In this document: positions 1-7,014 of the stretch, piece after piece | Position numbering within the stretch: position 1 is the stretch's first letter | Layout: each line of letters begins with the position of its first letter | From: an uncultured Alphaproteobacteria bacterium | GTDB lineage: Bacteria; Pseudomonadota; Alphaproteobacteria; Rhizobiales; Pleomorphomonadaceae | NCBI GenBank assembly: GCA_937900425.1 | Contig: CALCDT010000292.1 | Span: 1 to 27,938, forward strand | Reading direction: 5' to 3' | DNA: 27,938 nt | Program-made: the position numbers and the translations under genes | Notes under the pieces: generated by a model | The model's input: only the letters and a program-made list of their open reading frames with translations | Told to the model about the DNA's origin: nothing | Databases searched by the model: none

Positions 1-624
1 GGCGATCAGCGCCTCGGCGCCGGCGCCCTCGGGCAGGCCGGCCTCGGCGACGGCCCGGCCGAGGGCGGTGCCCGAACTCGTGGTCTCGACGCAGCCGCGC
101 CGGCCGCAGGCGCAGGGCCGCCCCGCCACCTCCACGGTGAGGTGGCCGAGCTGGCCGGCGGCCATGCGCCCGCGCAGCAGGGTGCCGTCCTCGAGGATGG
201 CGCCGCCGATGCCGGTGCCGATGGTGAACATCACGATGTTGCGGGCACCCTGCCCGGCCCCGACCGCGGCCTCGCCGACGAGGGCCATGTTGCAGTCGTT
301 GTCGAGGTGGACGGTGAGGCCGGTGGCCCGTTCGATGGTGGCGGCGAAGGGCCGGCCGGAGAGGTCGAGATAGCCGCCGGACAGCACCCGGCGCAGAGAA
401 CTGTCGACCCGCCCGGGCACGCCGATGCCGACCGCGGCGACCGCGGGGGTGCGCAGCGCCGCCACCATCTCGGCGATGCGGGCCTCGACCGCGGCGCCGT
501 CGCGGACGATCCGCTCCGAGAGCCGGGCCTCGATGTGGCCGTGCCCGGAAACCCGGGCGGCGCGCAGGTTGGTGCCGCCGATGTCGATGCCGATGGCGGC
601 GGTGTTGGCGATCTCGGCGCGCAT
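1..624 (-). CDS. ROK family sugar kinase, 3' part cut by window edge
   Basis: The first 208 residues of a ROK-family protein can be read from an ATG at 624. Near the N-terminus is the phosphate-binding signature IGIDIGGTNL (about residues 11-20). The catalytic region LDNDCNMALVGE lies near 107-118, with D110 the likely general base. A glycine-rich TIGTGIGGAI follows near 134-143. The ROK zinc site is complete: H161, then C171, C173 and C178 in CACGRRGC. No N-terminal helix-turn-helix is present, so this is a kinase type and not an NagC/Mlr-type repressor. Family members phosphorylate hexoses such as glucose, fructose, mannose or N-acetyl sugars with ATP in the cytoplasm. It lies 21 bp after the aldolase gene on the same strand and is probably the last known member of the operon. 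It resembles the kinase at the end of the rhizobial frcBCAK fructose operon. The substrate cannot be deduced, and the stop codon lies outside the window. Confidence 0.9.
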   Translation of the reverse strand, partial: MRAEIANTAAIGIDIGGTNLRAARVSGHGHIEARLSERIVRDGAAVEARIAEMVAALRTPAVAAVGIGVPGRVDSSLRRVLSGGYLDLSGRPFAATIERATGLTVHLDNDCNMALVGEAAVGAGQGARNIVMFTIGTGIGGAILEDGTLLRGRMAAGQLGHLTVEVAGRPCACGRRGCVETTSSGTALGRAVAEAGLPEGAGAEALIA

Positions 625-645
625 GGCGGTGATCCTCGGGCGTCC

Positions 646-1566
646 TCAGGCGGCCGAGCGGGCGGGCGCGCGGGCGTGGCGGGCGAGCACCGCCTGGATT
701 TCGCGCAGGCGCGGCACGGCGACGGTCGAAAGGCGCTTCTCGGTGACGGCGCGGTCGAGCGAGATGCAGTCCTTCCAGAGGGCGCGGCCGGCGATGACGC
801 CGGAGGCGCCGTTCGCCATCGCGGTCTCGACCTGGCCGATGAAGGTGGCGTGGTCGACGCCGGCCGACAGCACCGCCCAGGGCACGTCGCCGGCGAGGCG
901 GGTCACCTCGGCGCAGGCTTCCGCCGTGCCCGGATAGGGGATCTTCAGCACCTTGGCGCCGAGGTCGAGGCAGATCCGCGTGCCGCCGACGACGAGATCC
1001 GGCACCATCGCCGCGTGGTCGGCCGCGCTCTCGCCCGGCAGCGGGTAGGTCAGGAATTCGGTGACGAGCAGCAGGTCCTCGGCGGCGAAGTCGGCGATCA
1101 CCGCTTTGAGGATCTCGATGTTGTGGGCGTTGGCCTCGGGCTTGTCGGAGCGCAGATAGACCATGATCTTGCCGCCGGTGCCGCCGAGTTCGCGGACCCG
1201 GCGGGCGGTGACGCCGGGTACCAGCTTGGAGAGGCGCCAGCCGGTGCCGGGCGCCTCGTCCCAGCCGGAATCGTCGAGACCAATCAGCAGGCCGGTGGTG
1301 CGGCCGAGGACGCCGTCGTCGACCACCTGCGGCACGGCGCAGGCCGGATCGAGCAGCACGCAGGAGGCGTGGGCGGCGAGGTGGCGGGTGATGTCGGCCT
1401 TGGTGGCGCCGAGCACGTCGGTGCCGATGGCCTTCTCCGGCACGTCGGCCGTTGCCAGCAGCTTGCGCATGCCGCCGCGCTGGTCGCAGGCGATGACCAT
1501 CATCAGGCCGTCGTCGCCGCAGATCTGCTGGTAGCCGCGCCTTTCGGCGGTCGTCATCGCGGTCAT
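646..1566 (-). CDS. Class I aldolase of the LacD / YihT (tagatose-bisphosphate / sulfofructose-phosphate aldolase) type
   Basis: A 306-residue TIM-barrel aldolase. The N-terminal part has the motif MMVIACDQRGGMRKLL (about 22-37), typical of the LacD/YihT superfamily. The likely Schiff-base lysine is K208 in LGAKVLKIPYPG, matching the position of the active lysine in YihT-like enzymes. The C-terminal phosphate-binding elements are VLSAGV (about 232-237) and GVIAGRALWKD (about 256-266). Family members cleave ketose bisphosphates (tagatose-1,6-bisphosphate) or 6-deoxy-6-sulfofructose-1-phosphate to two three-carbon units. The gene sits between the transporter ATPase gene and the ROK kinase, so its substrate is probably the phosphorylated form of the imported sugar. 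That substrate specificity is inference. An alternative start is the ATG three codons downstream (1557); neither has a strong ribosome-binding site. Confidence 0.85.
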   Translation of the reverse strand: MTAMTTAERRGYQQICGDDGLMMVIACDQRGGMRKLLATADVPEKAIGTDVLGATKADITRHLAAHASCVLLDPACAVPQVVDDGVLGRTTGLLIGLDDSGWDEAPGTGWRLSKLVPGVTARRVRELGGTGGKIMVYLRSDKPEANAHNIEILKAVIADFAAEDLLLVTEFLTYPLPGESAADHAAMVPDLVVGGTRICLDLGAKVLKIPYPGTAEACAEVTRLAGDVPWAVLSAGVDHATFIGQVETAMANGASGVIAGRALWKDCISLDRAVTEKRLSTVAVPRLREIQAVLARHARAPARSAA

Positions 1567-1598
1567 GTCGTGGGTCCGTTCCTTGCGGTCGGGCGGCG

Positions 1599-2348
1599 TC
1601 AGCCACCGACCATGAGCTTGACCACTTCGTCGTGGTCGGTGTCGGTGATCCTCCGCTCGCCGGCGACCGAGCCCTGGTGCAGCACCACGATGCGGTCGGC
1701 GACGGCGAAGATGTCCTGGAGATTGTGGGAGATGAAGATGATGCCGCGGCCCTGGGCCTTGAGGCGGTGGATCAGCTCGACCACCTTGCGCTGCTCGGGC
1801 ACGCCGAGGGCGGCGGTCGGCTCGTCCATGATCAGCAGGCGGGCGTTCCAGAAGATCGCCCGGCCGATCGCCACCGCCTGACGCTGGCCGCCGGAGAAGT
1901 TGCCGACGGGGGATTCGAGGCGGCTGACGTGGAAGTCGAGCAGTGCCATGGTCTCGCGGGCGGCGTCGGCCATCTTCTTGCGGTCGAGCACCGGCAGGAA
2001 GCCGAAGGCCCTCGTCATCGGCTCCCGGCCGAGGAAGATGTTGGCGCCGATCGAGAGATTGTCGGCGAGCGCGAGGTCCTGGTAGATCGTCTCGATGCCG
2101 TGGCCGCGGGCCATCTCCGGGGTCGCGAAGCGCACCGGCTGGCCTTCCCAGCGGATCTCGCCGTCGTCGGCCTGGTAGACGCCGGAGATGGTCTTGATCA
2201 GGGTCGACTTGCCGGCGCCGTTGTCGCCGGCGAGCGCCACCACTTCGCCGGGATGGACCGCGAGGGAGACCCCGCGCAGGGCCTCGACGCCGCCGAAGCG
2301 CTTTTTCACGGATCGGACGTCGAGGATCGGGGAGAGGGTGTCGGACAT
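1599..2348 (-). CDS. Sugar ABC transporter ATP-binding protein (CUT2-like, single domain)
   Basis: A complete 249-residue ABC ATPase: Walker A GDNGAGKST (41-49), Q-loop YQD (89-91), signature FSGGQRQ (151-157), Walker B LLIMDEP (171-177) and H-loop H208. It energises sugar import with the permease encoded just upstream. Most RbsA/XylG-type ATPases of this class are about 500 residues with two fused domains. This one has a single domain, like FrcA of the rhizobial fructose transporter, so two copies should pair in the complex. The start is the ATG at 2348, which overlaps the permease stop codon by one base (TGATG on the coding strand). This indicates translational coupling. The frame is open much further upstream, but that part overlaps the permease gene and is a shadow. 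Confidence 0.93.
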   Translation of the reverse strand: MSDTLSPILDVRSVKKRFGGVEALRGVSLAVHPGEVVALAGDNGAGKSTLIKTISGVYQADDGEIRWEGQPVRFATPEMARGHGIETIYQDLALADNLSIGANIFLGREPMTRAFGFLPVLDRKKMADAARETMALLDFHVSRLESPVGNFSGGQRQAVAIGRAIFWNARLLIMDEPTAALGVPEQRKVVELIHRLKAQGRGIIFISHNLQDIFAVADRIVVLHQGSVAGERRITDTDHDEVVKLMVGG

Positions 2349-3397
2349 CAGTGCTTCTCCCCGCCGAAGCGGCGCTGGGTCTGGTCGACGAGGACCGAGA
2401 TCACGATGACGGCTCCGACCGCGATGAACTGCCAGAAGGGCTCGACGTTGATGAAGACGAGGCCGTACTGGATCACCGCGATGACGAGGGCGCCGGCGAC
2501 GGTGCCGAGCACGGTGCCCGAGCCGCCGAACAAGCTGGCGCCGCCGATCACCACCGCCGCGATCGAATCGAGCAGCAGCGGCTCGCCGGCCTGGGCGGCG
2601 CCGGCCGAGAAGCGGGCGGCGTAGAGCACGCCGCCCATGCCGGCGCAGAGCGCGGAGAGCAGGTAGAGCCGGCGGGTGTGGCGGGCGACGTTGATGCCGG
2701 CCCGGGCCGCGGCCTGCTCGCTGGCGCCGATCGCATAGGTGTGCTGGCCGAAGCGCGTCTGCGACAGCAGGTAGTGCATGAAGACGACGAAGACGACGGC
2801 GACGAGCACGATGATCGGCACGCCGAGGACGCGGCCGTTGCCGAGCGTCGACATCCAGGAATTGGAGAAGGGCACGGTGGTGCCGCCGGCGATCAGGAAG
2901 GCGGTGCCGCGGGCGATGCCGAACATGCCGAGGGTGCCGATGAAGGGGGGCACCTTCAGCTTCGAGATCAGGAAGCCGTTGACCGACCCGGGGACGATGG
3001 CGACGGCGACGCCGATCAGGATGCCGGCGGCCATGGCGAGCGGCACCGGCAGGTGATGACCGGCGAGGCCGGTGACGTGGGCGGCGACGACGGCGGACAG
3101 CCCCATCACGAAGCCGATCGACAGATCGATGCCGCCGGAGATGATGACGAAGGTCGAGCCGAGGGCGAGGAACAGCGGGGCGACGGCGAAGACGCCGATC
3201 GAGGCCGCGTTGTAGCCCGAGAACAGGAAGGTCGCGCCATAGCGGGCCTGGGCCCAGCTCTCGAAGAAGACGAGCAGCATGGCGAGGAACAGCCAGGCGC
3301 GCAGGCGGGCGAGGCGGGCGACGAGGCGCCCGGTGCTCGAAACGGTGCCGGACCCGCCGGCGGATTTCGTCGATGTCATGGGGGTCTCGGCGGACAT
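2348..3397 (-). CDS. Sugar ABC transporter permease (RbsC/FrcC-like)
   Basis: A 349-residue, strongly hydrophobic inner-membrane protein of the BPD_transp_2 (RbsC) family, with about eight to ten membrane segments after a short cytoplasmic N-terminus. Recognisable stretches include ALGSTFVIISGGIDLSIG (about 78-95), which is the conserved GGIDLSVG region of ribose-type permeases, and AAVVIGGASLFGGSGTVLGT near residues 285-304 (family form GGTSLFGGxGTVxGT). It forms the pore through which the sugar from the periplasmic binding protein is moved. The start ATG at 3397 has a Shine-Dalgarno GGAGG eight bases upstream, but this lies inside a short hairpin (3400-3414). The stop overlaps the ATPase start. 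It is separated from the binding-protein gene by 231 bp that hold a stem-loop. Confidence 0.93.
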   Translation of the reverse strand: MSAETPMTSTKSAGGSGTVSSTGRLVARLARLRAWLFLAMLLVFFESWAQARYGATFLFSGYNAASIGVFAVAPLFLALGSTFVIISGGIDLSIGFVMGLSAVVAAHVTGLAGHHLPVPLAMAAGILIGVAVAIVPGSVNGFLISKLKVPPFIGTLGMFGIARGTAFLIAGGTTVPFSNSWMSTLGNGRVLGVPIIVLVAVVFVVFMHYLLSQTRFGQHTYAIGASEQAAARAGINVARHTRRLYLLSALCAGMGGVLYAARFSAGAAQAGEPLLLDSIAAVVIGGASLFGGSGTVLGTVAGALVIAVIQYGLVFINVEPFWQFIAVGAVIVISVLVDQTQRRFGGEKH

Positions 3398-3399
3398 GC

Positions 3400-3414
3400 G
3401 CCACCTCCGGTGGC
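3400..3414 (-). promoter_or_regulatory. Hairpin enclosing the permease ribosome-binding site
   Basis: GCCACC-TCC-GGTGGC forms a perfect 6-bp stem with a 3-base loop, immediately upstream of the permease start codon. On the mRNA the Shine-Dalgarno GGAGG is formed by the loop GGA plus the first bases of the 3' arm. The structure could lower or gate permease translation relative to the binding protein. It was found by eye; no folding energy was computed. Confidence 0.4.
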
Positions 3415-3581
3415 CGCCGCGTCCGGCCGCGGAGGCGCGACGGGCGGCGGGAAGAAGGATCGGGCGTCGGAACGGCGGGTTCCGGGAGGACCGGGGCGGA
3501 CGGGTGCCTTGCGCGGGAGACGCCCTGCGCCCGCCCGCTCCGGTCGGCGGTCTCGGCTCCCGCCGCGGCGGGGCCCTGGGA

Positions 3582-3616
3582 GGCCGGGACCCGGGGCGGA
3601 CGCGCCGTCCCGGGCC
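3582..3616 (-). terminator. Stem-loop between binding-protein and permease genes
   Basis: CCGGGAC (3584-3590) pairs with GTCCCGG (3607-3613). With one bulged G the stem extends to GGCC at both ends, about nine base pairs in all. It lies 13 bases after the stop of the binding-protein gene on the same strand and has no T-run. In solute-uptake operons such structures usually protect the upstream mRNA and reduce read-through, giving more binding protein than membrane subunits. That role is inference here. Confidence 0.45.
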
Positions 3617-3628
3617 GGAAAGCCGCGA

Positions 3629-4612
3629 TCAGTCCTGGTAGACGAACTTCGCGATGGCCGGATCTTCGATGTTGTCCTTGTCCATCACCGTGAAGCCGGT
3701 GCCGATGGCGGTCGGGACCGACTGGCCGGTGAGATGGGCGTAGGCGGTGACGACGCCGTAGTAGCCGATCTCGGCCGGGTGCTGGGCGATGGCGATGTCG
3801 ACGAGGCCGGTCTTGATGTTGTCGACGATCGAGGTCGGCGCGTCGAAGGCCACGACCTTGACCTCGCCGGATTTGCCGGCCTGCTGGACGCCGTTGGCGG
3901 CGCCGAGGGCGGAGAACAGGTTGGCGCCGAAGACGCCGACGAGGTCGCCGTTGCGGGCGATCACCGACTGCAGCTGCGAGGCGGCCTTGTTGGCGTCGTT
4001 GTCGTTGAACTGGGTCTCCAGCACCTCAATGCCGGGGAAGCTCTTCATCTCGTCCTTGAAGCCTTCCTCGCGCTGGTCGGTGGTCGAGATGCCGGGCTTG
4101 ACGTTGGAGACGTAGACCTTGCCCTTCTCGCCGACGGCCTTGGCCAGCGCCCGGGCCGCCATGCGGCCGCCGAGCACGTTGTCGGAGGCGACGTAGGAGA
4201 TCGGGAAGTCGGCGTCGCCGGCGCCGGTCTGGTAGACGCCGGTGCCGATGAAGGTGTCGACGGTGACGACGGGGATGCCGGCCTCGGCGGCCTTCTTCAG
4301 CGGCTCGACCAGCTGGACCTTGTCGGTCGGGGCGATCAGGATCGCGTCGGGCTTGCGGGCGATGACGGCGTCGAGCACCGGCACCTGCAGCACCGGGTTG
4401 AAGTCCGGCGCGCCCTGGAACACCAGTTCGGCGCCGAGGGCGTCGGCCGCGGCCTGCGCGCCCTTGCGCATCGAGATGTAGAAGGCGTCGGTGGTGAGGC
4501 CGGGGATCAGCGCGATGGTCGGCTTGTCGGCGGCGGAGGCGGTTCCGGCGGCACCGGCGAAAAGCGCGGTGCCGAGCGCGCAAGCCGCGAGCAGCTTGGT
4601 GACGAGGGTCAT
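3629..4612 (-). CDS. Sugar ABC transporter periplasmic substrate-binding protein
   Basis: A 327-residue type I periplasmic binding protein (Peripla_BP_4, ribose/galactose/fructose-binding class). Residues 1 to about 27 form a Sec signal peptide: positively charged start, hydrophobic core, and AxA-type cleavage after TASA. The mature protein starts close to ADKPTIALIPGLTTDAFY, a typical first strand and ligand loop. KPDAILIAPTD (about 88-98) and GIPVVTVDTF (about 115-124) are also typical of this fold. The protein binds a sugar in the periplasm and delivers it to the permease. The start ATG has a clear ribosome-binding site (AGGAGAGGAAACCC before it). It is the first gene of the operon. The ligand cannot be named from sequence alone, and the protein is not an obvious ribose- or xylose-binding orthologue. 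Confidence 0.92.
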   Translation of the reverse strand: MTLVTKLLAACALGTALFAGAAGTASAADKPTIALIPGLTTDAFYISMRKGAQAAADALGAELVFQGAPDFNPVLQVPVLDAVIARKPDAILIAPTDKVQLVEPLKKAAEAGIPVVTVDTFIGTGVYQTGAGDADFPISYVASDNVLGGRMAARALAKAVGEKGKVYVSNVKPGISTTDQREEGFKDEMKSFPGIEVLETQFNDNDANKAASQLQSVIARNGDLVGVFGANLFSALGAANGVQQAGKSGEVKVVAFDAPTSIVDNIKTGLVDIAIAQHPAEIGYYGVVTAYAHLTGQSVPTAIGTGFTVMDKDNIEDPAIAKFVYQD

Positions 4613-4699
4613 GGGTTTCCTCTCCTGGACTTTTTTGGTTTCCCGATCTTGCGGGGAACGCGTCCGGCGGACCGGGGCGCTCTCGTGCCGGGTATGGAA

Positions 4700-4728
4700 A
4701 GCCTAGGACGCGTCCGGGACCGCGTCAA
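4700..4728 (-). promoter_or_regulatory. Predicted sigma-70 promoter of the sugar operon, with internal operator-like palindrome
   Basis: On the minus strand, TTGACG (4723-4728) and TAGGCT (4700-4705) are separated by 17 bp and lie about 90 bp before the binding-protein start. Within the spacer sits GGACGCGTCC (4706-4715), a perfect 10-bp palindrome with a central CG, as LacI-family operators have. The sequence ACGCGTCCGG occurs here at 4708-4717 and again at 4658-4667, exactly 50 bp apart. The -10 box is weak (3 of 6), so the promoter call is moderate. Binding by the LacI-type protein encoded nearby is inference. Confidence 0.5.
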
Positions 4729-4731
4729 TCG

Positions 4732-4760
4732 AGAAATATACATGCGATAAAATTATTTCT
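4732..4760. repeat. AT-rich inverted repeat upstream of the sugar-operon promoter
   Basis: AGAAATA (4732-4738) and TATTTCT (4754-4760) are a perfect 7-bp inverted repeat with a 15-base spacer. It lies in a strikingly AT-rich island (about 4729-4780) of an otherwise GC-rich region, just upstream of the -35 box. It could be an activator or repressor site, or an UP-like element. No known consensus was recognised. Confidence 0.4.
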
Positions 4761-4884
4761 TTGCGCACGTTAAATTATGCGGGCGCCATTGGGCGGTCCG
4801 GTCATCGACGCGACGGTGGGGAGAGGGCGGGCCGCTCGGACACGGCCTGCGAGCGACGGCGGGCGCGGTGATCGGCCGGCCCCG

Positions 4885-5913
4885 TCAGGCGCTGTCGCGC
4901 ATGACCAGCCGGGCCTCGAGCAGGCCGCCGCCGGCGGCGGGGCCGCCCTCGATCATGCCGAGCAGCTGGTCGACGCTGCGGCGGGCGAGGCCGTCGAAAT
5001 CCTGGGCGACCGTCGTCAGCGCGGGACAAGCGAAGCGCGACAGCGGGTGGTCGTCGTGGCCGGCGACGCGCAGGTCGGCGTCGGGCCCGTGGCCGACCCT
5101 GAGGCCGCGCCGGCAGGCGGCGGCGATGACGCCGAAGGCGATGCGGTCGTTGGCGCACATCACGGTACGGCTCGGAAAACCGCCGCCGTCGAGCATGTCG
5201 AGGGCGATCCTGTAGCCGGCCTCCTCGAAGTTCCAGTCCTCCCCCGGCACGTCGATCAGATGCGGCTCGAGGCCGAGCCGTTCCATCGCCGCGACATAGG
5301 CGAAGCTGCGCTCGGTGGCGTTGCGGTTGACCCGCGGCAGGGCGAGGAAACAGGGGGATTCGCCGGTGCGGTGCAGGTAGTCGACCATCAGCGACACGCT
5401 CTGGACGTTGTCGGTGCCGACGAAGGGGCCGTCGCCGTCGACCCGCGAATCGAGGAAGACCAGCGGGATGTTTGCGCTGAGACTGTCGATGAGGGCGAGA
5501 TCGGACTTGAAGCCGAGCGGGGCGACGATGGCGCCGGCGATCTTCATCGACAGGAGGATCTGGATCGCCCGCGCCTCCAATGCCCGTTCACCGTGGGAAG
5601 ACAGGATCACCGCCCAGTAGCCGGCGTCGAGGCAGCGCATCTCGATCTGGCGCACGACCTCGGCGTAGAACGGGTCGGCGACGTGCGGCACCACGATGCC
5701 GATGTTCTTCGGCCGCTTGCGGTTGAGATTGATGGCGAACATGTTGGGGTGGTAGTCGAAGGCCTTGAGCGCCTTCTCGATCCGCTCCCGCGTCACCGGC
5801 TTGACGCTTTCGGGATCGTTGAAATACTTCGACACCGTCGGCCGCGAGATGCCACTCGCCTGGGCGAACTCCTCCATGTTGCGGATCTTCTTCGGCGATC
5901 GGGCGTCGGACAT
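4885..5913 (-). CDS. LacI family transcriptional regulator
   Basis: A 342-residue LacI/GalR regulator. The N-terminal helix-turn-helix reads NMEEFAQASGISRPTVSKYF (about residues 12-31). It is followed by the hinge region (VTRERIEKALKAFDYHPN, about 40-57). The rest is a sugar-binding core starting NIGIVVPHVADPFYAEVV (about 69-86). Family members bind a palindromic operator near a sugar operon and release it when the sugar or its phosphate binds. The gene lies on the same strand 272 bp upstream of the binding-protein gene, and is very likely its repressor. The start ATG at 5913 was chosen because it keeps the whole DNA-binding domain; its ribosome-binding site is weak. The inducer is unknown. 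Confidence 0.92.
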   Translation of the reverse strand: MSDARSPKKIRNMEEFAQASGISRPTVSKYFNDPESVKPVTRERIEKALKAFDYHPNMFAINLNRKRPKNIGIVVPHVADPFYAEVVRQIEMRCLDAGYWAVILSSHGERALEARAIQILLSMKIAGAIVAPLGFKSDLALIDSLSANIPLVFLDSRVDGDGPFVGTDNVQSVSLMVDYLHRTGESPCFLALPRVNRNATERSFAYVAAMERLGLEPHLIDVPGEDWNFEEAGYRIALDMLDGGGFPSRTVMCANDRIAFGVIAAACRRGLRVGHGPDADLRVAGHDDHPLSRFACPALTTVAQDFDGLARRSVDQLLGMIEGGPAAGGGLLEARLVMRDSA

Positions 5914-6251
5914 GTCGGATCCGGGTGGTTGATCTGGGCGTGGAGGTGGTGGCGGACGGCCGCCCGGCCCGAAACCTCGCCTTCACCCTATCCAAGCATC
6001 TTTCGAAGGGAAAGAACCGAATTTTCCCGCGGCAAGATTTGAAAATTTTGGTCGAAATCGCCGTCCCGAGGGCCCGGAGACGGTCACGAGGGGGGGGTCG
6101 CCGGCGCCGAGAAAGTGGTCCGGGCCCGACTTTCCGCCCGCCACGACCGGGAAATGCGTCGGCGGCGATTGGAACACGGGTGGACCTTTCTTACATAGAC
6201 GGGTATCGGCTTTTCGAACGACCTTTTCGACGTCACGGGCACGGGCGCCAC
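5914..6251. other. Intergenic region between divergent lacI-type and Tim44-like genes
   Basis: No gene is supported here. It holds an AT-richer stretch at about 5985-6060 with an inverted repeat AATTTTC (6020-6026) / GAAAATT (6041-6047). A run of eight or nine G residues starts near 6090. The promoter of the Tim44-like gene is at 6169-6197. The inverted repeat lies upstream of the regulator start and could serve autoregulation, but the sequence does not match the palindrome in the sugar-operon promoter. Confidence 0.5.
6169..6197 (+). promoter_or_regulatory. Predicted promoter of the Tim44-like/mltA operon
   Basis: TTGGAA (6169-6174) and TACATA (6192-6197) with a 17-bp spacer, about 55 bp before the start codon at 6252. 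The -35 box matches the sigma-70 consensus at four positions and the -10 box at three. The surrounding sequence is the most AT-rich part near the gene start. Confidence 0.4.
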
Positions 6252-6974
6252 ATGAACGCATTCACGGACCCTCTCAGTCTGATCTTCCTGGTGATCGCCG
6301 TCGCCGTGCTGTGGCGCCTGCGCAGCGTGCTCGGCACGCGCACCGGCAACGAGCGGCCGCCGGTCGACCCTTACGCCGCCCGCGAGGAACGGCGGGTGGA
6401 AGAGCGGGTTCAGGCGGAGGCGGGCGACAACGTCATCACCCTGCCGACGGCGCAGGGCCGGCGCGAGGATCCCGAAGAGGCCGCCGACGCCCGCATCGAC
6501 AAGGTGGCTCCCGCCGGCAGCGCCCTCAACGGCGCGCTGCGCACCATCCTTTCGGTCGACCGCGACTTCGACCCGACCCATTTCGTCACCGGCGCCCGCG
6601 CCGCCTACGAGATGATCGTCACCGCCTTCGCCGCCGGCGACCGCCGCGAATTGCAGGGACTGCTGTCGCAGGAGGTGTTCGCGAGCTTCTCCGGTGCCAT
6701 CGCCGAGCGCGAGAAGGCCGGACAGCGCATGGAATTCACCTTCGTCGGCGTCGACCGGGCCGACATCGTCGAGGCGGCACTGCACGAGGGATCGGCCCAG
6801 ATCACCGTGCGCTTCGTCAGCCAGCTGATCTCGGCGACCTTCGCCAGGGACGGCAGCGTGATCGACGGCGACCCGGCCAAGGTGGTCGAGGTCACCGACA
6901 TCTGGACCTTCGCCCGCGACGTGCGCTCGCGCGATCCCAACTGGCGCCTGGTCGCGACCGAAGCCGAGGCCTGA
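6252..6974 (+). CDS. Tim44-like domain protein, membrane-anchored
   Basis: A 240-residue protein. An N-terminal membrane segment SLIFLVIAVAVLWRL (about 9-23) anchors it in the inner membrane. A charged, disordered linker follows, and then a C-terminal Tim44/TimA-like domain from about residue 90. The domain contains FDPTHFVTGARAAYEMIVTA and ends in the motif VVEVTDIWTFARDVRSRDPNWRLVATE. Bacterial relatives of mitochondrial Tim44 are thought to have a role at the membrane, but no precise function is established. In many Hyphomicrobiales this gene stands next to secB and is followed by mltA and an Smr gene. The downstream order is kept here. The ATG at 6252 was chosen over an in-frame opening further upstream because it begins the membrane anchor directly. 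It is the first gene of a plus-strand operon. Confidence 0.88.
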   Translation: MNAFTDPLSLIFLVIAVAVLWRLRSVLGTRTGNERPPVDPYAAREERRVEERVQAEAGDNVITLPTAQGRREDPEEAADARIDKVAPAGSALNGALRTILSVDRDFDPTHFVTGARAAYEMIVTAFAAGDRRELQGLLSQEVFASFSGAIAEREKAGQRMEFTFVGVDRADIVEAALHEGSAQITVRFVSQLISATFARDGSVIDGDPAKVVEVTDIWTFARDVRSRDPNWRLVATEAEA

Positions 6975-7014
6975 GAGAAGGTTTCGACAGGGGCAGCCGC
7001 GGAGGGGCGGGACG

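Noticed and set aside
142..1881. Long open frame on the plus strand opposite the ROK, aldolase and ATPase genes
   Set aside because: It is a GC-bias shadow: low-complexity Gly/Ala/Asp/His-rich translation without a domain, while the minus strand encodes clear proteins.
2351..4750. 800-residue plus-strand open frame over the permease and binding-protein genes
   Set aside because: Repetitive acidic composition (runs of DDGDEDD type) typical for the antisense frame of GC-rich genes; crosses two genes and their gap.
6090..6098. Run of G residues as a phase-variable tract
   Set aside because: It lies in non-coding DNA outside promoter spacing and a short G run is expected at this base composition.
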